Of a stretch of DNA of 64,000 nucleotides, positions 21,601 to 33,567 are shown piece by piece. The translations under genes were made by a program, and so were the position numbers. How positions within the stretch are numbered: the stretch's first letter is position 1; the number at the start of each line of letters is the position of its first letter. The notes beneath the pieces were generated by a model that did not search any database, was not told the DNA's origin, and saw only the letters and a list, made by a program, of their open reading frames with translations. Origin of the DNA: Pseudovirgaria hyperparasitica (lineage: Eukaryota > Ascomycota > Dothideomycetes > Acrospermales > Acrospermaceae); the NCBI RefSeq assembly GCF_010093815.1, contig NW_022985560.1, forward strand, positions 1,361,501 to 1,425,500, written 5' to 3'.

Positions 21601-23226
21601 ATCCCGCCGCCTGTGTCACGGCCTGTCTCAAACGTATCAACATCATCCGAACCGAATCTCCCCACCACAACGAATGATCCGATTCCAATGACGCTTACGC
21701 TCACCGTGCTCCCGAAACAGCCTCTTTTGACAGTATCATCTGTATCCTTGGTGCAATCATCTCTCATGCTACTCGAGGGCGAACGTAAATGTTTTAGGAT
21801 CAGCGTAAAGAACACATCCAAGGATACCACTAATGACTTCCTGCATGTCTCCTTTGAAGACACCACTACGACCTCTCAACGAAATACAATGAGCAACAAA
21901 GATATCCCGAGAGCAGAGCTGCATGAACTCGAGGTTCAAGTAGCAAGAAATCCACCACTGCGCTGGCTACAAGCAGACGAGAAGAATGCTGCAAATGTCG
22001 CACCTCAGGAGACAACGACCCTCGACATCGAGGTACTAGGCAAGCCAGGGCTGCTCGAAGGGAAAGTGCAGATCGATTACGCAAGCATAGGCACAGAACT
22101 CACAGCAGACCATTTCTATACCCGCCAAGTCTCAGTCCCCATCAATTTTACCGTAAATGCCAGTATTCAGCTTCATCGCTTCGACGTTGTCTCCTTCGAC
22201 CGCAATTGCACACTCCCGGTAACCCAACCCTCAACTTTTCAACCTCTGAGCAATCTTGCGACGCCGTCAACCGAGAGTTGCATGCTCCTCCTCGATTACC
22301 GCAACGCCTGGCCTACGCCCCTTACAATATCCATTTCCGTCCTCCAATCAACTTCACCAGCTACTTCAATAGATACTACGCCCCTGACTTCCTCCGACAT
22401 CACCACCGTCACAGAGACCATTCAGCCTGGCCATACCTCGCGCTTTGCCATAATTCTCCCGAGACTCTATATCATGCACCCACACGCACCAATCCCCTCA
22501 CTAAATCCCGCCAACCAGCGCCAGTTTGTCGTGTCCTCTATACAAGCCAATCCGGCACTTGAGCGCGCTGCCCGCGAGGCATTCTGGTTTCGCGAAGCTC
22601 TTCTGTCACGCATTCGCGGCTCCTGGACCGAAGAAGCGTCTGGTCGCACGGGCGCTGTAGATGTTCGTGGGATTCGGCTCACTGCTCAAATGGTTGAGGC
22701 GCTACGATTGGATGATATCGATATTGACATGCGCGTGCTGGAAGATGCTGGCTCGGGTGATGACCAAAGTCATATTAGGACCGACAGTGTGACGCGTCTC
22801 GCACATTCGAAATTCATGGTGCAGCCGCATGCATTCGTCACACTACGCACAACGCTGACGAATCGCTCGGCACATGCCATCCATCCGCTGCTGCGGCTGC
22901 AACCAAGTCTGGCCAATGTACCACATAGTGCGGCGCTGGACATAGCGAAGAAATTCGCAGTGAGCGGCGTGATGCAGCGGGCATTAGGGCCAGTACGAGC
23001 GGGCGAGAGCACAAGTGCGGACGTTGGCATTTGCGCCATGTGTAGCGGGGTTTTTGAGATGGGAGCGACGGTCGAGGAGGTCAGGCCGTGGAATGAGGTC
23101 GAGGGAGAGGAGAGTCGAAAGGAGGTAGATGTGCTAGAGGAAGGCATCGTGGGCAACCTGGGAAGGAAGATATGGTACTCTAAAGAAGGATGTGTGATAG
23201 TCGCAAAGGACGATGAAGAAAGATAG
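18641..23226 (+). CDS. TRS120: TRAPPII subunit Trs120/TRAPPC9
   Basis: Subunit of the TRAPPII tethering complex, which activates Rab11-type GTPases (Ypt31/32) at the late Golgi. Exons 18641-18806, 18854-19905 and 19954-23226 give 1496 residues, normal for filamentous fungi. The N-terminus (MAVDPLSPIAPARIRALLLP) and the join NLFSPLAFPSGMLLYDL, followed by LSPFELFREPFVILGIAD, are highly characteristic of fungal TRAPPC9. LWHAKGLENILVCLILLAW marks the tetratricopeptide-like region, and the C-terminal half is beta-sandwich-like, with strands such as FHVTLQNPYEFEVEIEML. A Ser/Pro-rich insert lies at about residues 240-340. The introns are 47 and 48 nt and in correct phase. Sense-strand composition changes from C-rich (22.2-22.5 kb) to G-rich toward the stop. 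The start is fixed by the conserved MAVDPLSP. Confidence 0.93.
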
Positions 23227-23584
23227 ATGAGTGTCGAGTGGATAGTAGACGAGGGCCTAAGGTGTATTATATGTCTCCTGGATATTTTCCAGTACCCCTG
23301 ATATAGAAAATCGGTAGATAAGTGGACGACACTACGAAAATGATACATTGAGTCCTATCGGCGATTCTAATTTCGAACCGCACGATGCTGTACTTGCGAG
23401 TAGTAATATCCGTTCAAAATGTATTATGCACTTTCAAAAGCAGCAATCTTGCATCAAAGAAGCGGTCACATGATTGCGCGTCGGACTTAACGCGTGGTTG
23501 CCTTGTGACGTTTTCGCCGCACGTCTCCCGGGATTCACAGAGTAGCGTCTCGCCCGCTCGCTACCTCGTCCCTCTCAAGCAAAC
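23227..23584. other. Intergenic spacer and Nbs1 promoter
   Basis: A 358-nt spacer between two rightward genes. It holds the TRAPPC9 3' end and the Nbs1 promoter. No gene or repeat is seen. Confidence 0.5.
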
Positions 23585-26309
23585 ATGTGGCTGCTTGAGA
23601 ATGAAGGAGACCTTTTCCACCGTACGTTATTAATTTCAGCCCAAGTAGCTTTCGCGACTAATAAGGCTCAGACAAGAGGAAGTGGCTGCGGCCAGGAACG
23701 AGACATCTCTTAGGGCGGACTCATGATCACCAAGATGGCGTCGAGAATCGTAAGATATACGTTATTCTAGAGTGACACTGTTCGCTTACATGAAAAGACT
23801 GCTCAGTCATCGATGCGAAGTCAGTTTCGCGGAGACACCTTCTGATTGAAATCTCGCCCGTCAGTGAGGGCGATGGTGTAAGCAAATCCAGCTCGACACA
23901 CAGCTAAAAACACATTGACTGACCAAAATGGATAGGCAGATCTGAGTAAAAAACCTACCGTCAAGCTGATTGAGAACTCGAAATTCGGTACCGTCGTCGA
24001 TGGCGGCGAACCCTTCAAAAATTCAACACACATGTTGACAGGCGTGAAGCATACAATAAAACTTGGGAAATGGGAGCATAAGTTCACGTTAGAATTCGTG
24101 TCAATGTCGAATGATCGAAAGCTAATGGATTCCCAGGATCTCTTGGACTCCTATTGTCTTTTCCTTCAACGTCCCTAGCAAGCGGAAGACGCTCCCCGAT
24201 CCACTCGCGATAGAGCGCGCGCGCCTCGAACCTCTCGGAATCAAAACGATCGTATCCTATAGCCCCAAGACTACACATGTTATAGCAGACAAGAGAAATA
24301 CACCTAGTGGACTACAAGCCCTAGTTAATGCGAGACACATTGTGACCGATGCCTACGTTGACGCTGTCGTTAGAGCTGGAACACCTAATACTGGCGCGAG
24401 TGACTACGAAGGCCCTGCACGATCTCTGCTGGAAGATGAGTTTGACAAGTATTGGCCCAGTGCGATTGATTACCTACCTGCAGCTGGTAAAGAACCCATT
24501 CCCCGTCCGGCGGAATACTACGTTCCTGATCCCGAGAGAAGTGAGGTGTTTGCTGGCTACACATTCATCTTCTGTGACGATGCTCAATATAATACTCTCC
24601 AGGCACCCATTAGTAATGGCAGTGGTAAAGCTCTTCTATACAAGCTCCAACATGGGCAAACGACCCCGGAAGACTTTGTGCGCTATGTGAAGAACGTCGC
24701 AGGCGAGAAGGGCTTGGGTGAATTTGAAGATGGAAGTGAAGGTAGAGGTGTGGTGTGCGTGCGCATGAGAGCTCAGAAAGGCTGGGAGGAGTGGGCTATT
24801 GAGTTTCAGACCCAAGTACAACTCCGACTCGATCAGAGAGACATTGAGCAGAATGAATTTCTGGATGCTATCCTGATGAAGGACGCTAGTGTATTGAGGA
24901 GGCGCCTACAGGAAGAAGAAGACCCAATGACCAGCCAGCTGCAGTATCCGCCGGTGTCTTCATCAATACCTCGACCCCCGCCGACTGCCCCCGGCTCCTC
25001 TCAGATGCCTCAGGAGACCCAGGGATCTCAATGTAATGACCAGACTCAGCTCGAAACTCAGCAGGTCTCAACGACACTAACGAGGCGCAAACCACGAAGG
25101 ATCATTACTCAAAGCAGATTCAAGGCCTTTGACGACTCCGATGATGAGGCACCAATAATCATCCACAGTCATTCAGACGACGAGATGGAGGATGCCGGGG
25201 TGACACAACGATCCGTTGTTACCGATAGCTATCCTCCCAACACACAACCCGATCATAGCATCCAAAGAAAACGCCCTCACAGCAATAAAGACGATCAATT
25301 CGCAGAGCTTCTACCAGCCGCAGCAGCCATCAAAAGACGTCGAATAGAGGCAGGCCTCGTGCAAGACGACGACCCTGGCCCTTCCGCAGTCCTGGCGCAA
25401 CAAGCCCCCAAAAAGTCCAAAGTCGACGAAATGAATGCGCTGCGCAAAGCCGCCAATCGCAAAAACAAAGACATTGACGTCCGCGAAGCTCTCCGCGAGC
25501 AGAAGGAAGCCCAAGAAGCAAACGAGCGCCGCCGCGCCGAAGCCGCCGAAGAAGAGCAGCAGCAATACGACGACACCGAAATCAAGGCCCTCCGCAACCT
25601 CGCCATCATCGAGGAAATGGACATCAAACCACGCAACTCAAGCATGTTACAGAAGCAGAACAACGCCGCGCATGACGCCGCTCGCTGGGACGACCGCTGG
25701 AACGGCCGCAAGAACTTCAAGAAATTCAGACGCCAGGGCGCGCGTCACGCGGCGGCGCCCCCGCTCCGTGGCCACAAAGTCATCGTCACGCTCGAGGAGG
25801 TCAAGAAGAAGGACTATGGCATCGGCAGCATAGAGGACAATTATTTCCTCGAGGATAGCAACAACACTACGCGCGGCCAGAGTAGGCATACCTCGCAAGC
25901 TGCGCGGCACGATGATAATGAAGATTATGACGACGAAACGGGCTTCCAGCCCCGTCGCCGCAAAACCGCTAAGCAGATGCAGAAAGCTCATGAGGCTGAG
26001 CTTATCGAGCAGATGGTCGCGCCCCCGCGAACGAGAAAGGGGGCCAAGACGACATCGACGACGACGACGAGGGGCCCGACGCCGGCGCGCAGCGAGAGGG
26101 CGGAGAGTGAGATTCCACCGCCTGCATTGTCGTCGTCATCGTCATTGACATCAAAGGGGAAGAGAGCGGCTGCGAGTGCGGCGCCGGGCAAGGGTCCGGC
26201 TGCGAAGCGGAGTAGGGGGATACCTAGAGATGAAGACGATGATGAGGATGACGATGGTGGTGGGTTTAAGTTCAAGAGAGGGGGGAGACGGGGGGTTACG
26301 GGGGCGTGA
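23585..26309 (+). CDS. NBS1: Nbs1/nibrin, MRN complex subunit
   Basis: Regulatory subunit of the Mre11-Rad50-Nbs1 complex, which senses and processes double-strand breaks and recruits Tel1/ATM. Exons 23585-23625, 23679-23749, 23807-23877, 23936-24087 and 24137-26309 give 835 residues. The four short 5' exons encode the FHA domain: MWLLENEGDLFH, KWLRPGTRHLLGRT, IDAKSVSRRHLLIEISPV and KFGTVVDGG. Exon 5 opens the BRCT pair (ISWTPIVFSFNVPSKRK, RLEPLGIKTIVSY, THVIADKRNT, HIVTDAYVDAVV). The C-terminal third carries KNFKKFRR, matching the Mre11-binding motif of vertebrate NBS1, and ends with an acidic run followed by GGGFKFKRGG, which fits the FxF/Y motif that binds ATM/Tel1. Between them are low-complexity Q/E/K segments. 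All intron phases agree and branch-like CTAAT sites are visible. Position-specific identification is strong; the C-terminal motif assignment is by resemblance. Confidence 0.93.
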
Positions 26310-26486
26310 GCAGGAGGGGGGTTCGAGATAGGAGTGGTTGGGGAAACTGCATTTAGCGTGAACGGAGCGCCGTGGCATATATAACAAAATGAGCATAATA
26401 GCGTTTGATGAATAACGAATTTTTCCATGGGACATCGTCAAAGTCATAACGTCGTCTATTCACATAACTTGGCTGTTTTTTTTATT

Positions 26487-27836
26487 CTAATCCCAATACT
26501 TGATGGTCCCATTCAAATCGCCCGTCACAACCTTACTCGTCTCGCGCGGATGCCACTGCACCGCAATCAACGGACCCTCACTCGCCTTGATCTTCTCATA
26601 CATCTTACACGTCTTCCAGTCCCAGAAGCACACATACCCACCCGTATCGCCACTACTGACAAACTGCCCGTCCGGACTAAACGCCACGTCAATCGCATAC
26701 CCGGCATGATTGTGGCCCAAAAACGCCTTTTTCCGGTTCTGCTTGAACCGGTCGAGCGCGGAGTAGACGGTGATTTGGTTGTCCTGGTTGGCATACGCGA
26801 CGTATTTCTGGCTCGGGTGCATGTCGCCGCGCGTCATGGCGAACATGTGCGGCTCCGCAATGAATTTGATGGGCACGGGGATGCCGTATTCCCAGGCGCG
26901 TAGCGACTTGTCGTCGGAGGTGGTGATGAAGCGGCGGTTTTCGTCGCAGAAGGTGATTGTGTTTACGGGGCCGAGATGGTGGTCGTATTCCTGGACCTGG
27001 GTGCCCGCGCGGGTGTCGTACTGCAGGATCTTCTTGTCGCTCATGCCCGCGAGGAACTCGTGGTTGAGGTGCGGGGCCGGGTTGAAGCGGACGACGTGCG
27101 GGGTCTTGCCGGTGGTGAATTTGGCGATGCATTTCCCGTACTCGGTGTCCCAGAGCTTCATGTAGCGGTCGTAGGAGGCGGAGAGGAAGCGGGAGCCGTC
27201 GTTGTTGAAGGAGACGTCGTTTACGGATTTGGTGTGGCCGTTGAAGGAGCGGAGGAGGGCGCGGTCGTGGTATGTGTCGAAAAGCTTGACTGTGTTGTCG
27301 GCGGAGGCGGAGAGGAGGAGGTGGCCCGAGTGTGGGAAGAAGCGCATCTGGGTGATGGCTTTGGAGTGGCCGGAGAAGGTGTGGATGTGTTTCTTGGGGA
27401 TGTAGTTCTTTGCGACGTCGTCGGTGCGTAGGTCGATGCCTAGGTCTTGCGGGATGTGCATGTATGTGCGGCCCTGGTAGTCGAACTGCTCGGCGCCGTG
27501 GAAGACGGTCGTCTCCTTGTCTGGCTCTGCGCCGTAGCTTGTGCCTGCTTTTGAGGGCTTCGCCGGCTGTTCCTCGATCTCGTCTTCTTCGTATTCTACT
27601 TCCACCTCCTCTTCTGACGACGAATCCGGCTGCTCTTCCTCAAATCTTGCCCATGGCCCTTTGTATGAGCCCGGTCCCGAGACGACCGAGAGGTCTCCCT
27701 TCTCTTCCCGTTTCCGCTTCTTTGAATTTGGCTGTTGATTCGAGATGAGGGCATGTCGAGCTGTTCGGAAGGATGTCTCGGAGATGACGATTTCGTCCGC
27801 GAACCCAGTCGGAACCTTGCCCTTGGTAGACGTCAT
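26487..27836 (-). CDS. PRP17: Pre-mRNA-splicing factor Prp17/Cdc40
   Basis: WD40 splicing factor that acts in the second catalytic step of the spliceosome. Single frame of 449 residues. Residues ~1-110 are polar, with YKGPWARFEEEQ, a motif typical of this family, and an acidic stretch. Residues ~145-449 form seven WD repeats, including HIHTFSGHSKAITQMRFFP, HLLLSASADNTVKLFD, FLSASYDRYMKLWDTE, FLAGMSDKKILQYD, ENRRFITTSDDKSLRAWE and a terminal TIKYWD. These match human CDC40 repeat by repeat. Length is near that of S. cerevisiae Prp17 (455) but shorter than most filamentous-fungal and animal forms, so an upstream exon is possible: a GTAAGC donor lies about 60 nt upstream of the ATG. It converges with Nbs1, leaving 177 nt between them. 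Confidence 0.92.
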   Translation of the reverse strand: MTSTKGKVPTGFADEIVISETSFRTARHALISNQQPNSKKRKREEKGDLSVVSGPGSYKGPWARFEEEQPDSSSEEEVEVEYEEDEIEEQPAKPSKAGTSYGAEPDKETTVFHGAEQFDYQGRTYMHIPQDLGIDLRTDDVAKNYIPKKHIHTFSGHSKAITQMRFFPHSGHLLLSASADNTVKLFDTYHDRALLRSFNGHTKSVNDVSFNNDGSRFLSASYDRYMKLWDTEYGKCIAKFTTGKTPHVVRFNPAPHLNHEFLAGMSDKKILQYDTRAGTQVQEYDHHLGPVNTITFCDENRRFITTSDDKSLRAWEYGIPVPIKFIAEPHMFAMTRGDMHPSQKYVAYANQDNQITVYSALDRFKQNRKKAFLGHNHAGYAIDVAFSPDGQFVSSGDTGGYVCFWDWKTCKMYEKIKASEGPLIAVQWHPRETSKVVTGDLNGTIKYWD

Positions 27837-28359
27837 TCCGATTTTTTGACAAGGTACAGGTGTTGGTTGTGGGTGTCGGGGGTTGGGTGCGGCTTACCAG
27901 TATTGTAGAGATATAAATCTATATATTGACATGCAGTCAAGCTTGGTTTCTGCCTGCCAAGATATTCAGGCTGCAAATGATGGTCACGTGCCACTTATCG
28001 TAAGAGCTAAACTGCAGGAAGATGAAATTACTTTAAACAATTATGTATCATCTCTTCGTTTTCATAGCTTGGTCTCTCGTGAAGTTGAAGAGCGCTCCGC
28101 CGTCTATCTACAAGCTGAAGCCCCAATCTGAAGGGTTGCTGCAAGGGCAAACCCCTCCCAACGTACATAATTCAATTGAGCACTGCTCACTGACCAAGGC
28201 GTCACACGCTCAGCCGTTCTCTTACTCCAGCGCTATTACACAGGTCGTTGTTCATTCTCGCCATCCTGTTCGTACAGTGGGATGCCCTTGGGCATTCCAC
28301 CTTCGCCTCGAGACGCGGTAGTCTCCCTGATGCGAACTGGGTACAGCCGTCTAAGCCAC
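27837..28359. other. Intergenic: Prp17 promoter and Erv14 3' flank
   Basis: A 523-nt spacer between two leftward genes. The left part must hold the Prp17 promoter. No further gene is seen; open stretches on the plus strand have no family resemblance. Confidence 0.45.
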
Positions 28360-29002
28360 TCAGTGATTCTCCTCACGGATGAGGGCAACAATCATGCTGT
28401 AGAGATAGAAAAAGAACATGATGAGGTGGAAGCCGAGTTTTATGAATGATTCCTGCGACGAGTTAGACGGTGGACTGATATGAAGCTTTCAGGCTTACTC
28501 TTTTGTGAACGTTCAGCTTCCTGAAAATCTCAGTAGCATCTAGCAGGTGCTGGTTCTCAAAGATTCTATGATCATTAGCAGTTGACTTTTATAGAGTGTA
28601 ATGAGGCATACTTCTTGGCGTTCCATCCAAGGAGGGGCAGATTCAGGATAAGAGCTAGCCAGTATCCGTTGATGAGTAGTAGGAAGGTCAAGAATGCGTG
28701 GACAACAGCTTCGGGGATTATGTAGGTGTTCAGCTTGTTGCAAAGGTCGATAGGATTGATATAATCGCTAGCGAGATATCAGCAGATGACTCGATTTTGA
28801 ATGGCGTGCAACAGTCTTAGTGTCGCTGCCCAGTTACACTCGGCTTGTCGACAATAAGGCACGCCATAAGGAGTGCGAAAAGCTAGAGTAAAAAATCTTA
28901 CCATTCCAGATCACTGTACATGATGGTGAAAAACACCTGCAGAAACAAGTTTACTGCATTGACCAGCACCGCAAAGAGGTATAACCACGCTTCTCCCGTC
29001 AT
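28360..29002 (-). CDS. ERV14: ER cargo receptor Erv14/cornichon
   Basis: COPII cargo receptor that packages transmembrane proteins at the endoplasmic reticulum. Minus-strand exons 29002-28902, 28767-28612, 28565-28499 and 28452-28360 give 138 residues, exactly the length of yeast Erv14. The sequence follows the family throughout: [72 protein letters not shown], and [20 protein letters not shown] near the end. Three or four transmembrane helices are visible. The first intron (134 nt) is longer than its neighbours. No single exon exceeds 156 nt, so the gene is easy to miss in a simple frame scan. Confidence 0.95.
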
Positions 29003-29658
29003 TTTGAAAGTCTCTGCGGCGCTATAACAAGGTGTAGATCTTCACGCGTGCGAGCTTCGCTTGTATCCAGAGGATCAGGAGCTGATTGTAGAAACCGAAA
29101 ATTCGAGGTTTCGTTGAGAAGCTGAACCGCGCTTGGGCGTGTTGTAGAAGTGGAGGGGAGGTTGGGCTCTTCAAAGTTCCTGTGGTATGAGAACAGCCTT
29201 GGAGGAGTCGAGCGATGCGAAAAGTATGGAATGAGGAAGCTTTCAAAGTGGCTGGGAGTGTATATTGAAGACCCGAGAGTTGTTTTGAGATGACGTGCGT
29301 GCACTGATGTGTTGGAAGGTGGTAGCAGCTTAGGTTGTCGCGCCTCGCTTCCTAAAATCGACGACTAACGTGCCACTGTCGCACCTTTGGAACCTTTTCC
29401 CTACTTAAGTGTGAATGGAGCTCTCGTAGACTTGAACTATGAGTAGTTGACGCTTGGATAGTGCGTATGGGCCATCTATCTATCTATATCTGCTTTGATG
29501 CAGTGTGCACCGCATGATGAGTTTCTATGACCCGAGACTGCTCCCTATGACTTCCAGGCACCAAAGGCGCTTTTCCTTATACCACATTTTGCGAGTATAG
29601 TCCTGGCACGACACTAAATCGTTTCAAATTTGCAAGAATAGCAGCGAGGACTATGGAG
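29003..29658. other. Intergenic: Erv14 promoter and methionine aminopeptidase 3' flank
   Basis: A 656-nt spacer between two leftward genes. A minus-strand frame of 101 codons at 28999-29304 overlaps the Erv14 start region and has no family resemblance; it is probably leader sequence. Confidence 0.45.
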
Positions 29659-31091
29659 TTACACAATACCTCCAGGGGAGTCTGGCAATCTTGCAGTCAA
29701 TATCTCGACTCCCTCTTCCGTGACCAGTAACGTGTGCTCTAACATATCATCAGTCATCAGTCATGTCAAGGATTCAACAGGACCAGCTGGGCTTACCGAA
29801 CTGTGCGGTCAAAGAGCCATCCTGAGTAACGCTCGTCCAGTCGTCAGGCCAAGTCTTGTCTTTGTGAGTTCCCAGGCTGATCATAGGCTCTATGGTAAAG
29901 CACATTCCTGGCGATCGTCAGCAACGTAATATTGTAGATATGGGCTCAATGTACCTGGTTTTGCGGTACCGACGGCCTTGTTCTTCGCGTAATGCGGGAT
30001 GTTAGGAGCACAGTGGAACAGCTAGAATGATCAATAAGTATATATCTTGCACCAGATTCGTCAGTGAACTCACCTTGCCAACTCCATGTCCACAGTAGGT
30101 TTTGATCACGCTACATCCCTTGCTCTTCGCATGTTTCTCTATAACGTTGCCTGGGTCCCTGAACAGCATGCCAGGCTTTACGATATCTATTGATTTGGCC
30201 AAGCATTCTCGCGCAGTCTCGACAACCCGGACCGCGTCAGGATTAGCCTTTGCTTTGTCTCCAATATAGTAGGTCTCGTTCAGGTCGGCATGGAATCCTC
30301 CGTGGTAGAGCGATATATCAATGTTGAGTATGTCCCCATCAACCAATACTCGCTGATCCGGGATGCCATGGCAGATCACTTCGTTCGGCGAGGTGCATAC
30401 GGACTTGGGAAACTTGTAGTAATTTAAGGGAGAAGGATATGACTGCACACGTCAGCGCACTGGTCTTGATGCAGAGGGTCATGTAGTTTTACATCTCGCT
30501 CTACGCAGGCCTTGTGTACTACTTCGTCAATGTAGTCGGTTGTTACCCCCGGCTTGGCCGCTGCAGCTGCGAGATCCAATACTTCCCGTCCATACCTGCA
30601 CACTTTGCGCATGGCATCTTGTTGCTCTTTCTCCAGTATAGCAATCTTGTGCCTGCCGACAAATACCAGTTCTGAATGCGGAATACTATCTTCCGCGTAA
30701 TCAGGCTTGCTTATGCTTTCAGGAACCGCTCGCCTTTCCGAAAGAGGATACACAGGCCGAAGGTCGCCTGTATATGCAAAACTGGGGAACGGATCGTAGT
30801 GGCCGGTTTGTGGGTCTGGCTCAGAAATCACCTTTGGGGGAAACAGTTTCCTAAGAGGATTGCTGGGGGTTTTATGTATGGTTTTATGGGAAGTCTGATG
30901 TCAAGTCAGTCAGTAAAGTAACGCTCTACATGGGACAGTCGCATGCTACCTGCCCAATTCCGTTTGAAGCAGTCTTGCGAGCAGAAGAAGCTCTCCTGGC
31001 CTAGCTTTTGACAGGTAGGACATTGGAGAGCAGTAGCATCATTGCCGCAGTCCTGACCGGCGCACTTGCGGGACTTTGGCACGTCCTGCAT
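29659..31091 (-). CDS. MAP1: Methionine aminopeptidase 1
   Basis: Cytosolic metalloenzyme that removes initiator methionine from nascent proteins. Minus-strand exons 31091-30954, 30894-30493, 30442-30074, 30021-29955, 29907-29797 and 29738-29659 give 388 residues (yeast Map1 has 387). The N-terminus carries the ribosome-associating zinc finger (C-x-x-x-x-C, [12 protein letters not shown]), then HKTIHK. The catalytic domain shows [10 protein letters not shown] (first active-site His), [10 protein letters not shown] (metal-binding Asp pair begins), CGHGVGK with [17 protein letters not shown] and, at the end, QFEHTLLVT. The first intron appears to use a GC-AG donor (GCAGGT at 30953), because only this join keeps the phase and the W-x-x-H-K spacing. 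It shares a 434-nt divergent promoter region with kynurenine monooxygenase. Confidence 0.94.
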
Positions 31092-31525
31092 GGCACACAC
31101 TTGATGAGATTGGTAGTGTTGGTGGTTATTGGTGGATATGCAGAAAAGTGTTGTTGTTGTGCATTGTACAAGATGTGGATGTGCATTTGATAGATGACGA
31201 TCTCCCTTGCACTATTTTAGGGCTGCATCATGGCGTCCGACCTCGCGAACTGGCGCAGCTGAACGAGGCCAAAGCACGCGAATCGAGGATTTTAGCGCTT
31301 AGGGAGCACGTAGCGATCTCAACGATTATTAGTTAATTAGGTGTTATTCACTCCAAAAGAAAAACTCGTCGTGCCCATTTCTGGTCTGGCACTATTATGG
31401 GTTGCCTATGTGCTACCGGTCCCGGCCGGGCGTCTCGGCCTTTCGTCAATGATGACATTCTTTGATTCTCTTTTCTCTTCTCTTTATTCTTCGTCTGACG
31501 ATATATTGCGCCAATTCTGTCCGTC
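31092..31525. promoter_or_regulatory. Divergent promoter between MAP1 and kynurenine monooxygenase
   Basis: A 434-nt region with outward-facing start codons. The right part is pyrimidine-rich (TTTTCTCTTCTCTTTATTC near 31469), typical of fungal start-site regions. Confidence 0.55.
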
Positions 31526-33164
31526 ATGTCGACCTTCACGCAAAAGACGGTCGTCGTTGGTGCTGGACCGGTGGGAGCTCTAGCAGCCCTCTATGCGGCC
31601 ACAAGAGGAGACAATGTAGAAATCTACGAGCTTCGAGGTGGTAAGTGGTAGATTCTGAATGCCAGTCGTTTGTTTTGTCTGCTTTGACATGGTCAATTCT
31701 GGATGCACGCGTCATGGGCAGGGCTAACGATGTTATGGTAGATCTACGAGATCCAAACACCGTGCCACTCAACTTCACGAGATCTATCAACCTGGCACTA
31801 TCAGAACGGGGCATTAATTCTTTACGAAAAGCTGACAGGCCGGCCCTCCTCGATGCTGTTCTCAAGGAGACTATTCCGATGCATGGTCGCATGATTCACG
31901 GCAAAAGGCTTGGCAAACTGTTCGAACAGTCGCAAGCATACGACATCCATGGCCGAGTATGTTATGATGCCTGTTTTTGAGAATACAAACTAACTTCTAT
32001 GTTCAGGCAATCCTGGCCGTCGACCGTGGCGGTCTAAACAAACGTCTGCTCGATGAGCTGGAGTCCATGCCCAACGTCAAGCTCTTCTTCAACCACAAGA
32101 TGACCGGAGCAGACTTCAAGAAGAATCTAGCCTGGTTCGAGCGTTCAGATCAACCCCGAGCAGACCGCGTCGACAATCGCGGAATCGAGATAGAAGTGGA
32201 CTTTGACCTCCTAATCGGCGCCGACGGCGCCCATTCAGCAGCACGCTTCCACCTCATGAAGTTCGCCCGCGTCTCCTACCAACAAGACTACATCGACACC
32301 CTCTGGTGCGAATTCACCGTCCCCCCAGCCGAAGACGGATCCTTTCGCCTCTCGCCAAACCACCTGCACATCTGGCCCGGCGAGGAATTCATGTTCATCG
32401 CCATCCCCTCCCTCGACAAATCCTTCACCTGCACCCTCTTCGCCCCCGTCGCAACCTTCACCCACCTCGACGCCGACCCAGACTCCCACCTCACCCCCTT
32501 CTTCGACACCAACTTCCCCGGCGTCCTCCACACCCTCATCTCCCCCGCCGCCCTCCGCGCCCAATACACACAAAACTCCCACCTCCCTCTCATATCCATC
32601 AAATGCACCCCCTACCACTTCGGCTCCTCCGCCGTCATCCTCGGCGACGCCGCACACGCCATGGTCCCCTTCTACGGCCAAGGCATGAACGCCGGCCTCG
32701 AAGACGTCCGCGTCCTCTACGACATCCTGGACGCCCACGCCCACACCTCCCCGCACACCGCCCGCGAAGCCCGCGAAGAAGCCCGCGCCCGAGCCCTCCA
32801 ACAATACACAGCCACCCGCCACCCCGACGCCACAACAATCAACGACCTCGCCCTGCGCAACTACACGGAGATGCGCAGCGACGTGCGCTCGCCCGCGTAC
32901 AAGCTGCGCAAGTGGATCGAGGAGCAGCTCAATGCGTGGGTGCCGGCGCTCGGGTGGGCGACGCAGTACTCGCGTGTCAGTTTCGGTAATGAGCGGTACT
33001 CGGATGTGGAGCGGGCGGCGCGGCATCAGCAGGCGGTGCTGGGGCATGTGTTGAGGCTGGCGGTTGGGTCGGGGGTCGGGCTTGGGTTGGTGTGGGCGTG
33101 GAGGGCGGATTGGTTGTCGAGGGGCTTGGGGCGGATGGCGGTTGTGTTGAGGCGTGGAAGGTGA
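31526..33164 (+). CDS. BNA4: Kynurenine 3-monooxygenase
   Basis: FAD- and NADPH-dependent hydroxylase that converts kynurenine to 3-hydroxykynurenine in the tryptophan-to-NAD pathway, on the mitochondrial outer membrane. Exons 31526-31640, 31742-31956 and 32007-33164 give 495 residues. The dinucleotide-binding motif [16 protein letters not shown] is at residues 9-24, followed by [17 protein letters not shown] and GRMIHG are family blocks; [13 protein letters not shown] and [20 protein letters not shown] are the second and third FAD/substrate motifs. The C-terminus has a hydrophobic segment (about 458-477) followed by Arg residues, consistent with the outer-membrane anchor of this family. Introns are 101 and 50 nt. 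Sense-strand composition is strongly C-rich from 32.28 to 32.86 kb and abruptly G-rich afterwards. Antisense frames over this exon are shadows. Confidence 0.94.
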
Positions 33165-33567
33165 GGTGTGGTGGAATGGGATGGGATGATACCCGGGTTT
33201 GAATGTATGGGTGGTTGTGCTATGTGTATTATTAGATTCCTTGGAGACACGCCGCTCTTTGGAAATAGACTTCTTGTTCCTGTAGACCACTCATGAATGC
33301 TGACAGTCGTCTTCATGTAATTGTAATGTGATATCTCGCATACGCTATAGAGAAAAGACGAAAGGATATAGAGAATCGGCCGTTAGGTAAGATAAATATC
33401 ACACGCCAGACCTAAGAGATTCCAGCGCATATAACAAATTGGACCCTACCCTCCGACCCTGCAGAACCAGACCGAAAGACACAGACACAAACACCATTAA
33501 CCCCCTGAAACACCATTACCACCTAGCCCAACCCCTCAAAGACCAAACCCAGAACCTCCAAAGAACA

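Noticed and set aside
32235-33290. 351-codon minus-strand frame over kynurenine monooxygenase
   Set aside because: Shadow of a C-rich exon; low-complexity product and no family match, while the plus strand has full enzyme motifs.
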